Of a stretch of 64,000 nt of DNA, positions 1 through 11,145 are shown one piece after another. Both the position numbers and the translations under genes were made by a program. Location of the stretch: contig NC_091125.1 in assembly GCF_040183065.1 (NCBI RefSeq), forward strand, positions 127,848,621-127,912,620, in the 5' to 3' direction. The notes under the pieces are model-generated. The model was not told the origin of the DNA. It searched no databases and saw only the letters and a list, made by a program, of their open reading frames with translations. Origin of the DNA: Periplaneta americana. Its lineage: Eukaryota > Arthropoda > Insecta > Blattodea > Blattidae. Position 1 is the stretch's first letter. Each line of letters begins with the position of its first letter.

Positions 1-640
1 TTCGATCTACGATCAAAGTTGATCTTTAGTCAGGGAGTTTTATACAATTGGGCCTAAGTCTCCGAGCACATTTACAAAAACTTATTCTTACACCGTTGGT
101 CTGGAGAGAAAAAACTGCGAACATTCACACACACAAGCATATAAGAACTAACTAATAATTCGCCACCCTCGCCAAGCAGACAAAAATTTACAGTAGAATT
201 TGGCTTCCTTAACTGAGAAAAGAAAGTCGTGTTTTTTACAACAGCTCGAAGGCCAGCTCACGCAAGGGTGAGATCTGGTCATCTACTCTTGCCGATATTC
301 TAATTTTCACAAGTACTGTATAATCGCGTCAAGAAAAGCGGTAGTATTGCATGTTATTTATTTCAAAATATAGATTATCACCAACCGCGGATCCCCTGAT
401 AAGTGTTGGCGCCGTGGGGCACAGTTTGGGAACCACTGGTATAAATAATATTTGATTCTACTTCTACTTAACCTGAAGTCAAAATAAGTGAAATAACTTC
501 AGTACGACAAATCATAAATATTTACTAATATTTAATAGTAGGCCTAAAATATGAATACAGACTGACAATCTTTATGAACCATATATATGCATTACACGTT
601 CTAGGAAAAAGTCAAGTCCACTCCTATCACCTTACTCCAA
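1..640. other. no gene recognised
   Basis: AT-rich DNA without a supported reading frame. It contains a TAGGCCTA palindrome at about 539-546 (see findings). Confidence 0.5.
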
Positions 641-646
641 GGTTCA

Positions 647-652
647 TTTATT
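647..652 (-). terminator. poly(A) signal AATAAA of the 473-aa gene
   Basis: An AATAAA hexamer on the minus strand lies about 70 bases past the stop codon at 721. It is the only such hexamer I noticed close behind this stop and would give a short 3' UTR. Confidence 0.6.
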
Positions 653-720
653 ACTGTTTTTATGTCCGCGTGTTTAAATAAGTTCAACACAAACACAAAA
701 TTTCAACGGATCTGATCTCA

Positions 721-2142
721 CTATTTCTTTTTCTGTTTTCCCCACACTGGTCTACAGAATTTACGTATTCGTCTACTACCCCTATCACATCTTCCAGCCC
801 ATGGCGCCCTCACCAAGTGACGTCGCCATCTTGTCTGTTCTTCGCAATCGCATTTGAATTCACAACCCATATAAAAATGACGACCGATTGCATTAAATTT
901 TTCCCATAGATCATTCTCGACACACGCAAATTCTAGATCAATACTTTCTTCCTTTGAAACTTGAACAGGATCTTCAAATGAAGTGCTAGAGACCGTGAAC
1001 CATTCTTGCTCAAATATCCTCTTGATCAAATCTTGTTCTTGTTCACCAAACCAGCCATCGGCAACATTGTGGTCATCGTAAGTTACTTCCCAGTCATCGT
1101 CACTGCTTTCTGAACTATTTTCTTCTGGTGATAGATCAACGTTTGCACCACCTAACCACTGGCGTAAGATATCTTTAGTGTTCTGGATGAATCCTCCATC
1201 AGCTAGGATTCTAGATGGTGATGCATCTTCATTCGGTGTTGCTTCACTACGAGAAACCAGGTTACGTGTCAGGGACGGCTTTGATGGTGTGAAAAACTTA
1301 TCAGCGGTGCTTCCCAAGTTTTTGTTGAAGTTACTGGATACACTTTCTTGATCATCAGTAAATACGTCTCTCAAAACATACCGATCAGTGGAATCGTAAG
1401 GATCAGAATCCGGAAACTCAGGTCGTTTCTCTGAGACATCTTTGGATATTGTTGTTCTTGTTGCTGCTGTTGTTCTTGTTGGAAGAACCATATCTCCAAA
1501 CACTTCTGTATTAAAACGCAAAGTATTCACCGAGAATGAAGTCTCATTACTTCTTCTTAAATTATATTTTGGTGTTGTAGAAGTCTTCACTTCTTCTTCC
1601 GCAAGAATCCCACCCACTAATTTGTCAATATCTAACACAAAGTTATTTACAAGTCTATTCAACGCGTTTGAATACGTTTTACTTCCTTCGGTGTGATTGT
1701 TGAAATCTGGGGAACTTTCGGAGTCCTCCTCTGAAAACATTTGGTTCACTAATTCATCAGTATCTAATCCAAATTTACTCAAGAACGTCCTACGAGATGG
1801 TTTAGAATTATCGTAATTTTGTTGTGAGTTCACACCACTAAACACGTTCACTCTATTTTCACCATGCGTAGAATGTTGAAGATTCTGGAGCTTGTTTAAG
1901 AAATTTCCATTTTCGTTATTGGCATCCCACCGAACGCCATCCGAAGAAACTCTAATATCAGAAATATGGGAACTTTGATCTTGTACACTTATCTCTTTGC
2001 TAGTTGTGTCGTCCACGAGACTAAAGATGTCTTCTTCGCCATTATTATTGCTCAGAATTCTTGAAATCAAACCACTTTCAGAATATCTTACAATGTTGAG
2101 AGTAATTAGAACCTTTATCAATTCACATCGTGTGATATACAT
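721..2142 (-). CDS. putative secreted acidic precursor with basic Cys-rich C-terminus
   Basis: An uninterrupted 473-codon frame, far longer than chance in this AT-rich DNA. I start at the ATG at 2142 (A at -3) because the frame upstream opens only with a GTG and a promoter-like pair lies 50-90 bases upstream. Residues 1-20 have a short hydrophobic stretch (VLITLNIV) that could be a weak signal peptide. Residues about 20-400 are low-complexity and rich in Asp, Glu, Ser, Asn and Thr. Two imperfect copies of a ~20-residue unit lie at about 120-141 and 164-184, both with the pattern LDxDxLV followed by an EE pair. Residues 407-473 are different: basic, with six cysteines (407, 427, 431, 433, 452, 463) and a KKK end. 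The last pair, C452-x10-C463-R-x-V-W-G, has the spacing of the GBP-like tail encoded at 11146-11562. No known domain was recognised. Function as a processed extracellular ligand is inference. Confidence 0.75.
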   Translation of the reverse strand: MYITRCELIKVLITLNIVRYSESGLISRILSNNNGEEDIFSLVDDTTSKEISVQDQSSHISDIRVSSDGVRWDANNENGNFLNKLQNLQHSTHGENRVNVFSGVNSQQNYDNSKPSRRTFLSKFGLDTDELVNQMFSEEDSESSPDFNNHTEGSKTYSNALNRLVNNFVLDIDKLVGGILAEEEVKTSTTPKYNLRRSNETSFSVNTLRFNTEVFGDMVLPTRTTAATRTTISKDVSEKRPEFPDSDPYDSTDRYVLRDVFTDDQESVSSNFNKNLGSTADKFFTPSKPSLTRNLVSRSEATPNEDASPSRILADGGFIQNTKDILRQWLGGANVDLSPEENSSESSDDDWEVTYDDHNVADGWFGEQEQDLIKRIFEQEWFTVSSTSFEDPVQVSKEESIDLEFACVENDLWEKFNAIGRHFYMGCEFKCDCEEQTRWRRHLVRAPWAGRCDRGSRRIRKFCRPVWGKQKKK

Positions 2143-2192
2143 AATGGCGATCTTCTGATGTTCCTGTAAACACACACTGATACATGCGGATG

Positions 2193-2233
2193 TACTGAGT
2201 ATTCGGTTTGCAGATAGCCTTGGAAAATAAAAG
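2193..2233 (-). promoter_or_regulatory. TATA-like box plus TCAGTA initiator
   Basis: Read on the minus strand, CTTTTATTTTC (2233-2223) is followed about 30 bases later by TCAGTA (2198-2193), the usual arthropod initiator. Transcription from there would leave a 5' UTR of about 54 bases before the ATG at 2142. Confidence 0.5.
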
Positions 2234-2452
2234 TATCTGAAACGCGCATTGATACCGTGTGATGACCCGAATTTAAAAGGTCATTACCGACAATATCTCT
2301 CTTCGTAACATGAAGCGCTGGCTTTGTTTATTTGTAGCTCACTTATCTAGCAACTAATTAACACATTTTTAAGTGGCAAGTTTGAATATAGCCAAATTAT
2401 GAATGTCAATGACATTTGTTTAAATAATACTGTACTTTAGCTAAGCTATTTC

Positions 2453-2762
2453 ATATACTAGTAAATGAATCATTACTATATCAATCAGAAGCAAAAACAT
2501 GGTTTAATGCAAATGGTCTGGTCTTATCTTGAACGAAAGTAAAACTAAATCCTTAATGTTTTCTTTTCTTTAATATGTTGGGTATTGTAGTTGACATGAA
2601 ACTTACTAAGGAACACCATATTGAACACATATGTGGAAAATTGTCTAAAACTTTGTTTTTATTGAGAAGCATGAAAACTTTTCTCCCGTTACATTATTTA
2701 AAGACAACATACTTCGCATATTTCTATAGCATTATAACATATGGAATTTTACTTTGGGGGAA
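2453..2762 (+). mobile_element. LINE fragment (CR1/Jockey-like reverse transcriptase)
   Basis: The translation contains KTWFNANGLVL and, after a frame change, GIVVDMKLTKEHHIEHIC and YGILLWGN, the conserved end of a CR1/Jockey-type reverse transcriptase. Both ends are truncated. The right end runs straight into the minisatellite at 2766. Confidence 0.75.
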
Positions 2763-2765
2763 TAC

Positions 2766-4258
2766 GATTCACATGAAATCAAAAGCCGATAATTCAATAA
2801 AAATAAAAATAAACACATTGCAATACCTATTAATGTTGTTGGATGTAAATACGATTCACATGAAATCAGAAGCCGATAATTTAATAAAAATAAAAATATA
2901 CACATTGGAATACATATTAATGTTGTTGGAAGCAAATACGATTCACATGAAATCAGAAACCGATAATTCAATAAAAATAAAAATAAACACATTGGAATAC
3001 ATATTAATGTTGTTAGAAGTAAATACAATTCACATGTAATCAGAAGCCGATGATTCAATAAAAATAACAATAAAAATAAACACATTGGAATACATATTAA
3101 TGTTGTTGGAAGTAAATAAGATTCACATGAAATCAGAAGACGATAATTCAATAAAAATAAAAATATACACATTGGTATACATATTAATGTTGTTGGAAGT
3201 AAATACGATTCACATGAAATCAGAAGCCGATAATTCAATAAAAATAAAAATAAACACATTGAAATACATATTAATGTTGTTAAAAGTAAATACGATTCAC
3301 ATGAAATCAGAAGCCGATAATTCAATAAAAATAAAAATAAACACATTGGAATACATATTAATGTTGTTGGAAGTAAATACGATTCACACGAAATCAGAAG
3401 CCGATAATTCAATAAAAATGAAAATAAACACATTGGAATACATATTAATGTTATTAGAAGTAAACACGATTCACATGAAATCAGAAGCCGATAATTTAAT
3501 AAAAATAAAAATAAACACATTGGAATACATACTAATGTTGTTAGAATCATATACGAATCACATAAAATCAGAAACCGATAATTGAGTAAAAATAAAAAGA
3601 AACACATTGGAATACATATTAATGGTGTTGGAAGTAAATACGATTCATATGAAATCAGAAGACGATAATTCAATAAAAATAAAAATAAACACATTGGAAT
3701 ACATACTAATGTTGTTAGAATCATATACGAATCACATAAAATCAGAAACCGATAATTGAGTAAAAATAAAAAGAAACACATTGGAATACATATTAATGTT
3801 GTTGGAAGTAAATACGATTCACATGAAATCAGAAGCCGATAATTTAATAAAAATAAAAATAAACACATTGGAATACATACTAATGTTGTTAGAATCATAT
3901 ACGAATCACATAAAATCAGAAACCGATAATTGAGTAAAAATAAAAATAAACACATTGGAATACATATTAATGTTGTTGAAGTAAATACGATTCATATGAA
4001 ATCAGAAGACGATAATTCAATTAAAATAAAAATAAACACATTGGAATACATATTAATGTTGTTAGAAGTAAATACGATTCACATGAAATCAGAAGCCGAT
4101 AATTTAATAAAAATAATAATAAACACATTGGAATACATACTAATGTTTTTAGAATCATATACGAATCACATAAAATCAGAAACCGATAATTGAGTAAAAA
4201 TAAAAATAAACACATTGGAATATATATTAATGTCGTTAAAATCAAATACGAATCACAT
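2766..4258. repeat. 87-bp minisatellite array
   Basis: About 17 copies of an 87-bp unit; start points at 2766, 2853, 2940 and 3027 are exactly 87 apart. The unit begins GATTCACATGAAATCAGAAG in most copies. From about 3555 a variant unit (GAATCACATAAAATCAGAAA, with in-frame TGA) alternates with the main type, so starts at 3555, 3729 and 3903 are 174 apart. Because 87 is 29 codons, long frames stay open on both strands, including a 407-codon minus frame at 2732-3955. I treat these as artefacts of the repeat length. Confidence 0.95.
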
Positions 4259-4269
4259 AAAATCAGAAG

Positions 4270-4520
4270 AGTCCACACTTGTGGAGTAACGGTTAGCACA
4301 TCTGGACCCGAAACCAAGTGACCAGGGTTCGAATCCCGGTCGAGGCAAGTTATCTGGTTGAGGCTTTCCCGGGGTTTCCCCTCAACCCTATTTGAGCAAA
4401 TTCTGGGTAACTTTCGGTGCTGGACCCCGGACTCATTTCACCGGCATTATCACCTTCACCTCACTCAGACGCTAAATAACCTAAGATGTTGATACAGCGT
4501 CGTAAAGTAAGCTACTTAAA
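4270..4520 (+). mobile_element. tRNA-derived SINE inserted in the minisatellite
   Basis: Has an A-box-like GTGGAGTAACGGTTAGCAC, a B box GGTTCGAATCC, a GTCGTAAAGTAAGC-type body end and an A-rich tail. It is flanked by the 11-bp direct repeat AAAATCAGAAG (4259-4269 and 4521-4531), so it jumped into an existing array unit. Confidence 0.9.
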
Positions 4521-4531
4521 AAAATCAGAAG

Positions 4532-4920
4532 CCGATAATTCAATAAAAATACAAATAAACACAGTGGAATACATATGTGTATTAAATTATAAGCAAGTAG
4601 GATTCACATAATTAACCAGAAACCGACCATTTGAATAAAATGTATACAATAAAAAATAATAAAAAAACGAACATAGTGGAATACATATTGGTGTTAAGTG
4701 ATAAATAAACACGACTTACATAATAGAGTCATAAACAGACATTTGAATAAAGAGTACACAAAAATGAACACTACGGTAAACATATGAGCATTAAATTAGA
4801 AGGAAATACTATTTACATATTAACATTACGAAGACGATTGAATTAAGTGTGTACAATAAAAATAAGAAACAAAAAATTAAAATAAACACAGTGCAATACA
4901 TTGCATTAAATATTTGTAAC
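4532..4920. repeat. decayed edge of the 87-bp array
   Basis: Three or four strongly diverged, lengthened versions of the same monomer (CACAGTGGAATACATA cores recur) continue beyond the SINE and fade out by about 4920. Confidence 0.75.
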
Positions 4921-4984
4921 ACGTTAGGTCTGGAAATTCTTCGTAAGATGTTATTGTAATTTACCATATATTTAAAAGAAATCG

Positions 4985-5100
4985 AAGTTCGTCAGCCCTT
5001 GACTTCAGGAGGCAGAGAATTCCAATGACGAGAAGTAGCAACAGTGAAAGATGAGGAATACAGAGATGATATATTAAATACTTTATCAGCGTCGGAGTCA
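4985..5100 (-). mobile_element. LINE C-terminal fragment
   Basis: The minus-strand translation reads SSSFTVATSRHWNSLPPEVK, matching the end of the CR1-like reverse transcriptases also seen at 22585-22836 and 25140-25260. Confidence 0.65.
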
Positions 5101-5660
5101 AGATTTTACTCCAGCCTACGTTTAACTACTGCAGATGATAGAATGTAAAGCGTGTAGAGACCGGAGTGCTAGTGGAATGGAATGGGAAATGGGAGTTGTC
5201 TGAGAAAAACCCTCTACAACGTCTAATTTCTCTATAACAAGTTGTTTCTAGAACTTCAGTTCTTCACTTGGCCTATTCATTTTCAACTTCTTGTTTTATA
5301 ACCAGGATTCAAAAGAGTTTAATATTGTTCTGAAGCATCTGTTTCTTTCGGGCAATTTATTTAATAAGTGCGGTTTCTACAACTGCCGTATCACTCAGCC
5401 AAAACCATTTCTTGCTGATAACATTGCCAATTTCCTTTTTAATTCTTTCCTAATTACAATACGCAAATAGGCCTACTCTCAATGCTTTAATCTGTAGAGA
5501 ATTAATACTTGAATGTCACGGTAAGAACGGATATCATGCTTCCGCTAGAGTCCATATTCATTCGGTTGATACGTTATATTGCCTCCTTAATTAGGATGAT
5601 AAGCTTCTATATTTAGGCTTGGATACATCTTGCCGGCTTGAAATAATAATTACATAACGT
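5101..5660. other. no gene recognised
   Basis: Unannotated AT-rich sequence. It contains one TAGGCCTA at about 5468. Confidence 0.5.
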
Positions 5661-5664
5661 GACG

Positions 5665-5723
<59 letters not shown>
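5665..5723. repeat. (ATT)n microsatellite
   Basis: Pure ATT run. No LINE end was identified beside it. Confidence 0.95.
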
Positions 5724-5724
5724 G

Positions 5725-7110
5725 GATCCTATTTTATGGTGAATAAAAATCTTAAATTTCGGCATAAAACTTGGTTAATTTCGGTACTATTTCGCGCAAA
5801 AAAAAAACATAAATTCAATGTTATTCGCACAAAAAAAAAACATAAATTCGGTGTCATTTCTCATTTAAAAAAATATTACTTTTTAACTCTCGCCGTGAAA
5901 AACACAATACTGAATATTTCTACAATGACTAGACATTTGTATCTTCAAGGGAATCATAAGGATGATTATACATTTTAACAATACTTACAGTTTTGTACTA
6001 ACACTTACCTGTTGTGTAAAGGAATTAGTGTAACAATCTCATAATACTCGTAATTTGTGTGAATAACATAAATAAATAGGCACTTTAAAACATTCAGTGC
6101 ATTTCCATTTTTACATCTAAAAATAAAGTCACTCAAAATAGGCTATGGTTGGAATATTAGATTCAAAATTCTGTATTGAAATAGGGTCTCAATATTAAAT
6201 TCAAACTTTTGTACATAAGTATCAACGCAAAACAGGTTATACTTCAATGACTCACAATTTTTAAGAATATTCCGCTATTTACTTAAAACATAATCGTAAA
6301 TCCAGCTAACTCCAATCACTGGCATGCCTCCCAGGAAACTTAGCTTCACTCAAGTGTGTGTGTAACTATATCTAATGCCTACTAATTTCCCTTGAGTGAT
6401 TCGGGCTCCTAATATTGCGGATAGTTTGCAGGACTGAATTGTAACCTATTGCACACCACTTCGGCGGGTCACGCTATGCATGATGTGTATCTGTGGAGAG
6501 TTATGTCGTGCATGAGGATGAGCGCCCCATCATCCGACTCAGGACTTGGGCGTAGCTAATATAATTTAACGAAATTATTTTTTTACGGAAGCACTTCTTT
6601 GTGCAAACCGAAATTAAAATCGATACATTATCTTCAGAGAGAGAGAGAGGAATCAGTTGACATTTTTATTTAACTGTCTTCCATGGGTATAGTCTATCAA
6701 ATATTCATATGTCTATTTATGTTCGTGTTAAATTTAATATTAATATAAAAATGGTCCATGTATAGTTATGAAAATCGTACTCTCAGCAATAAAATGAACT
6801 TTTGTTGGAATGTCTACCATAAGCCGTTTCACGTTTTTGCCCTTTGAAACTGGAGATTTTTACGAAAATACGATGAATTTAACGCAGTGAAACAAGAAAA
6901 CTAAACTTTAAACGGGAACAGACTTCACACAATAAAGTATCTCCTATCCCTCCATACATTTTTTTTTAAGGAATTACACAGTTATAAGGTTTTTTGCTGT
7001 CCGATTTCACATGGAATGTCCCCAATGCAAGTAGTTCTTGTTTCTTTCAAATTGTACTTTGCTCTTAGAAACTTATAGGTCCATCAACCGACAACGCATG
7101 CATAGATGAT
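5725..7110. other. no gene recognised
   Basis: The 80-codon frame at 5736-5978 contains an imperfect duplication (KKKHKF twice) and no recognisable domain, so I do not call it. TAGGCTA lies near 6139. Confidence 0.5.
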
Positions 7111-7114
7111 AAAA

Positions 7115-7115
<1 letters not shown>

Positions 7116-7171
<56 letters not shown>

Positions 7172-7201
7172 TGATGATGATGAATGGATGGATGGATGGA
7201 T
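7116..7201. repeat. compound microsatellite (TAA)n(TGA)n(TGGA)n
   Basis: Three related simple repeats follow one another without a break. Confidence 0.95.
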
Positions 7202-7204
7202 ATC

Positions 7205-7860
7205 AGGTGGAAAAGAAGTGCAAGAAATATTATCTCAAGATTAGAGATAACTATAAACTTAACGTATCAACAAATTTGCTCATAAAATCAACGAAAATAA
7301 TGTATTTTCATTACAACCATACCATACGTCGTATTTCACATTTAAAATCTTACTGAAATACATTATAGGTTTAAAACAAAAGTTGTTAATTAATACATTG
7401 CTTAAGATGGCAGATAATTTTGTCGATATCTTAATAAAAAATATAGCAGAGTACAGTCAATGATCGCTACTTCAAAGACATCTTGAACGACGGCCAATAG
7501 AGATGTCTGGATATCTCAGCAGGAATTTCCTGTGGAAGGAAATAAAACTTTATAACCATACTGAGTGACGCATGACTGACGTATTCCATATCCGGGCAGT
7601 TTGGAATATATGTAATTCCCGACGGAAGCGAACATTTCAACTGTGACATCAACTTTAGATTCAACTCATTCGTTTCTAGTAGGAATCTGCATTATGATTT
7701 CTATATCATTCCACACTTTGAGTGTAAAATTTCAATTCTATACAGGTTAAAATTTGTGAATCAGTAAACGGCAAAACATTAAAAATAAAAACCTTCTTCC
7801 CAATTTTCTTAAGACATTTAGTAGCCTACTTACGAGTTTAACGCCACCTATAAAATAAAA
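7205..7860. other. no gene recognised
   Basis: Only short frames. TAGCCTA occurs at about 7822. Confidence 0.5.
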
Positions 7861-7865
7861 TAGTA

Positions 7866-8105
7866 GGGTAAAGTAGCCTAATTCCATGATATCCCTAATT
7901 CCATGATATACATATTTTTAAATTGAATATCAGTCAAAGCTTTGCCGTTCGACCATAGCGCCAGACATCTTTCTCGAAAGAGTGCATTTTTCACTTACTT
8001 TTGAGACATCTCTTAACTTCCTAGCAAGATATACAATCCCGTGATATTCAGTGGAAAAAACGTATCACGGAATTAGAAGTATCACGGAATTAGGCAACTT
8101 TACCC
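7866..8105. mobile_element. 240-bp MITE with TA target duplication
   Basis: Ends are inverted repeats (GGGTAAAGTAGCCTAATTCC and its mirror GGGTAAAGTTGCCTAATTCC), bounded by TA on both sides. A subterminal AATTCCRTGATA motif is repeated twice inside each end. It fits the Tc1/mariner type. The GGG...CCC ends make it one candidate source for TAGGCCTA footprints. Confidence 0.8.
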
Positions 8106-8109
8106 TACG

Positions 8110-8480
8110 CGCCTGATCTAGATGAAAGCATATTTGAAATGTGTATATGGAGAAGGATGGAGTTGTGAAATGGACAGAGTAAGAAACGAAGATGTGTTGG
8201 AAAGAGTGGATGAAGAAAGAACGACATTGAAACTGATCAGGAAGAGGAAAAGGAATTGGTTGTGTCACTGGCTGAGAAGAAACTGCCTACTGAAGAATGC
8301 ACTGGGAGGAATGGTGAAAGGAAGAAGAGTTCGAGGCAGAAGAAGATATCAGTTGATAGACGACATTAAGATATATGGATCATTTGAGGAAACAAAGTGG
8401 AAGGCAGAAAATAGGAAAGACTGGAGAATGCTGGATTTGCAGTGAAAGATCTACCCTTGGGCAGGACACTATGAATGAAA
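8110..8480 (+). mobile_element. LINE 3' fragment (family B)
   Basis: Encodes KLIRKRKRNWLCHWLRRNCL and MIDDIKIYG-type residues, the C-terminal end of a LINE ORF2 also seen on the minus strand at 13444-14147. 5' truncated and next to the MITE. Confidence 0.8.
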
Positions 8481-8484
8481 TGAT

Positions 8485-8940
8485 CTAGATGTTCCTAAAT
8501 ATATATCTTATCAAATTTTGCAATGGTATCATTGTTTAAATCGCTATGATATATATAATTATACGAACACAAATTACAAAAAATAAAACTTTCAACAAAA
8601 TGTAGGCCTATTCACGACAGATTACAAACAAGTAAACACAAATTCAGTTCAGTTAACAATAAATAAGTAAATTTTATCCTGGAACAGGATGCATTTCAAA
8701 CCCATCCTATGCACACGCACTGCTTAATTGGCTGTTTACACGATATTCTGCAACATTAATAGCACGCGTCACGATTTCCATGTTCCTATCTTTGATCATT
8801 TTAAGTTTTTCGCTGCAAATGAAGGATCGTGGTACTCACTCTCAGAAATTAAAATATAAGACGCACAGACTATACACTTATCACACTTGAAGTTGATTCT
8901 GACTAAAGTATTGCTAATCCAAAAGCCATTTAACAATGTT
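8485..8940. other. no gene recognised
   Basis: AT-rich; one TAGGCCTA near 8603. Confidence 0.5.
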
Positions 8941-8945
8941 AACAG

Positions 8946-9187
8946 CCACCGGCGTAGCTCAGTCGGCTAAGGAGCTTGTCTGCCGATCAGGAGTGCGCTA
9001 GGACGCGGGTTCCATTCCCGCTTGGGCTGATTACCTGGTTGGGTTTCTTCCGAGGTTTTCTCCAACCGTAAGGCAAGTGTCAGATAATTTAAGGCGAATT
9101 CTCGGCCTCATATCGTTATCACCAATTCCATCGACGCTAAATAACCTAGTAGTTGGTATAAAGTTGTTAAATAACCAAGTAAAAAGA
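8946..9187 (+). mobile_element. tRNA-derived SINE (family 1)
   Basis: The head resembles a tRNA (GGCGTAGCTCAGTCGGCTAA and a GGTTCCATTCCC B box). It is followed by the body conserved in this window (GATTACCTGGTTGGG..., TCGACGCTAAATAACC) and an A-rich tail. It is not a functional tRNA gene. Confidence 0.9.
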
Positions 9188-9189
9188 AA

Positions 9190-9690
9190 ACAATGTTAAC
9201 AATTAAAATACCCGAGCAGGAAGATAAGGGCATGTGCTGTCACCTTAGGAGTGTGCGGGAGAAAAATTGGGCAATGTTGCCAACTTTATTTTGAATAAGA
9301 CGCGCACCGGTATTTTTTACTTCTATTTTGGGAGGTGGGGGAAGTGCGCGGAGTATTCAAGAAGATACGGTATGCTGGAAACGTAAAACGATGTAACGTA
9401 CGTTAAGTTGCTATTCCAAGGAATGCTTCAAGTATATTGGATGTCAAATTGTCTGCGCAGAGAGGTGCAACCGTAGTTCACTCACCAAAGATTTTAGTTC
9501 AATCATGGTAGATTTTGCGATATGTTTATACAAGGAGTGACTACGGAAAAGATTTCTTAAGTGTATTTTGGCTTACTCTATCATTTTAATTTAACTATCG
9601 CTCCATTATCTCAGTTTCATTTCACTGTCTCTGAAAAGTTTATTATTCACAAAGAAAATAAAGACAATTGACTAAGATAAATTATAATAA
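9190..9690. other. no gene recognised
   Basis: No supported feature. Confidence 0.5.
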
Positions 9691-9695
9691 AGTGA

Positions 9696-9887
9696 GTCAC
9701 CGGTTTAGCTCAGTCGGTAAAAGCGCTTGCCTTCTGATCCGGAGCTGCGCTCGGGGCTTGTGGTTCGCTTCCCGCTTGGGCTAATTACTTGGTGGATTTT
9801 TTCCTAGGTTTTCCCAACCGTAAAACAAATGTCAGATAATCTATGGCGAATCCTCAGCCTTTTCTCGCCAAAGTTATGTATGCTGAT
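9696..9887 (+). mobile_element. family-1 SINE, left part (split)
   Basis: tRNA-like head plus body up to CTCGCCAAA, where the sequence switches to a LINE. The missing tail of this SINE resumes at 10866. Confidence 0.85.
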
Positions 9888-10865
9888 CATACTACTTTCC
9901 TATGTTCTAACTCTGCTCTCAATGAATTATACGCTCTTACCACCGATGGTTTTCTGCTTAATCAAGGAAAGACTATCAACATAACTTTTAGCCTAAATCA
10001 TCTAATAAGTTAGGACAACAGACAAAACTACACAAAATTTCTAACACTTTTTATAGGCTCCAGTTTAACATGGGAAAAGTAGGCCTACATCAAATATATA
10101 AGTATGCACAAAGTTATCAAGAGTTTTGTATTTGTTATTGAAACTAATGACTTGCATTTCTCAAAATGATTTAAGATGTGCCTACTTTTCGCTCTTTCAG
10201 TCGATAATCCGATATGTCTTAATTTTCTGGAAAAATGATACCAAAATTGGAAGTGTCTTGATTTTGCAAAAGAAAACCATTAGAATTTTATGTAAATTAA
10301 AATTTGTTGAACACTGTCAACCACTTTTCAGACAATCACCGATCTTAATAGTCATAAATTCGTACAGCATTTTAAACTCGACATAATATCGACAATTACT
10401 CATTAGTGGCTAATAAACATGATCAAGAAATTAGAAATAGTGAAAAAATTAATATACCATACTGTAGCTTACATAAGAACAACACGAACTTTTCTGTTAT
10501 GGGGATGAAATTATGTAATAAGCTTCCCAGTCAATGTTGTAAGTTACCAATCAATAGCTTTAAAAGTAATTGTAATTGGTTATTACACAGTCCTTTTTAC
10601 TCTGTTGGTGAGCTTTTTAACACAAATTTGTATAAAATTGTTTTTAATAAACACATTTAATTACATCTAGTTATAATTAATACATTAAGGGTGAAATATT
10701 TTCATTAATTTAATAGTTTCAAATTATTTCATGTTTTCGTTGTTTTAATTATATTTGACTGTTTCAGTTATATTTGTTTTTCAAATGTATTAGCTATATG
10801 TTTTTAAACGTATTTGTGATGAAGCCTATTACTTTATGTCTAATGGCCTAATAAATTGAATTGAA
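9888..10865 (+). mobile_element. 5'-truncated CR1/Jockey-like LINE inserted in a SINE
   Basis: Starts within reverse transcriptase (VMYADHTTFL, a degenerate YADD) and ends with the NKLP...FKSNCNWLL...FYSVGE C-terminus. The 3' UTR ends in AATAAATTGAATTGAA, the short tail common in these LINEs. Several stops and shifts make it dead. One of the stops lies in a TAGGCCTA at 10080-10087. Confidence 0.85.
10080..10087. other. TAGGCCTA, possible excision footprint
   Basis: Falls between SLTWEK and IKYIS in the LINE reading. Removing GGCCTA leaves a normal TAC codon there and keeps the frame; its presence adds an in-frame TAG. Confidence 0.5.
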
Positions 10866-10941
10866 ATATCATCACTATCACAAATTCCATCGACGCAAAA
10901 TAACCTAGTTGTTAATACTGCGTCGTTAAATAACCAACTAA

Positions 10942-10942
<1 letters not shown>
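10866..10942 (+). mobile_element. family-1 SINE, right part (split)
   Basis: ATCATCACTATCAC...CATCGACGCAAAATAACC...GCGTCGTTAAATAACC is the tail end of the SINE that begins at 9696. Confidence 0.85.
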
Positions 10943-11024
<82 letters not shown>

Positions 11025-11053
11025 TAATTATAATAATAAATATAATAATAAGC

Positions 11054-11085
<32 letters not shown>
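10941..11085. repeat. long (AAT)n microsatellite
   Basis: Continues the SINE tail as (AAT)n with a few interruptions up to the 3' flank of the GBP-like gene. Confidence 0.95.
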
Positions 11086-11086
<1 letters not shown>

Positions 11087-11145
11087 TGAAATGTTCTGTG
11101 ACTTACATGAAAGTATGAGGCACTGAAGAAATGTCCTCGTCAGCA

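Noticed and set aside
2575-3039. Host gene candidate of 154 codons
   Set aside because: First part is LINE reverse transcriptase, second part is minisatellite.
2732-3955. 407-codon minus-strand frame with 29-residue hydrophobic repeats
   Set aside because: Follows from the 87-bp period of the minisatellite. The opposite strand is equally open and there is no promoter or signal for a gene.
8946-9030. tRNA gene candidate
   Set aside because: It is the tRNA-like head of a SINE with body and tail; several damaged copies exist in the window.
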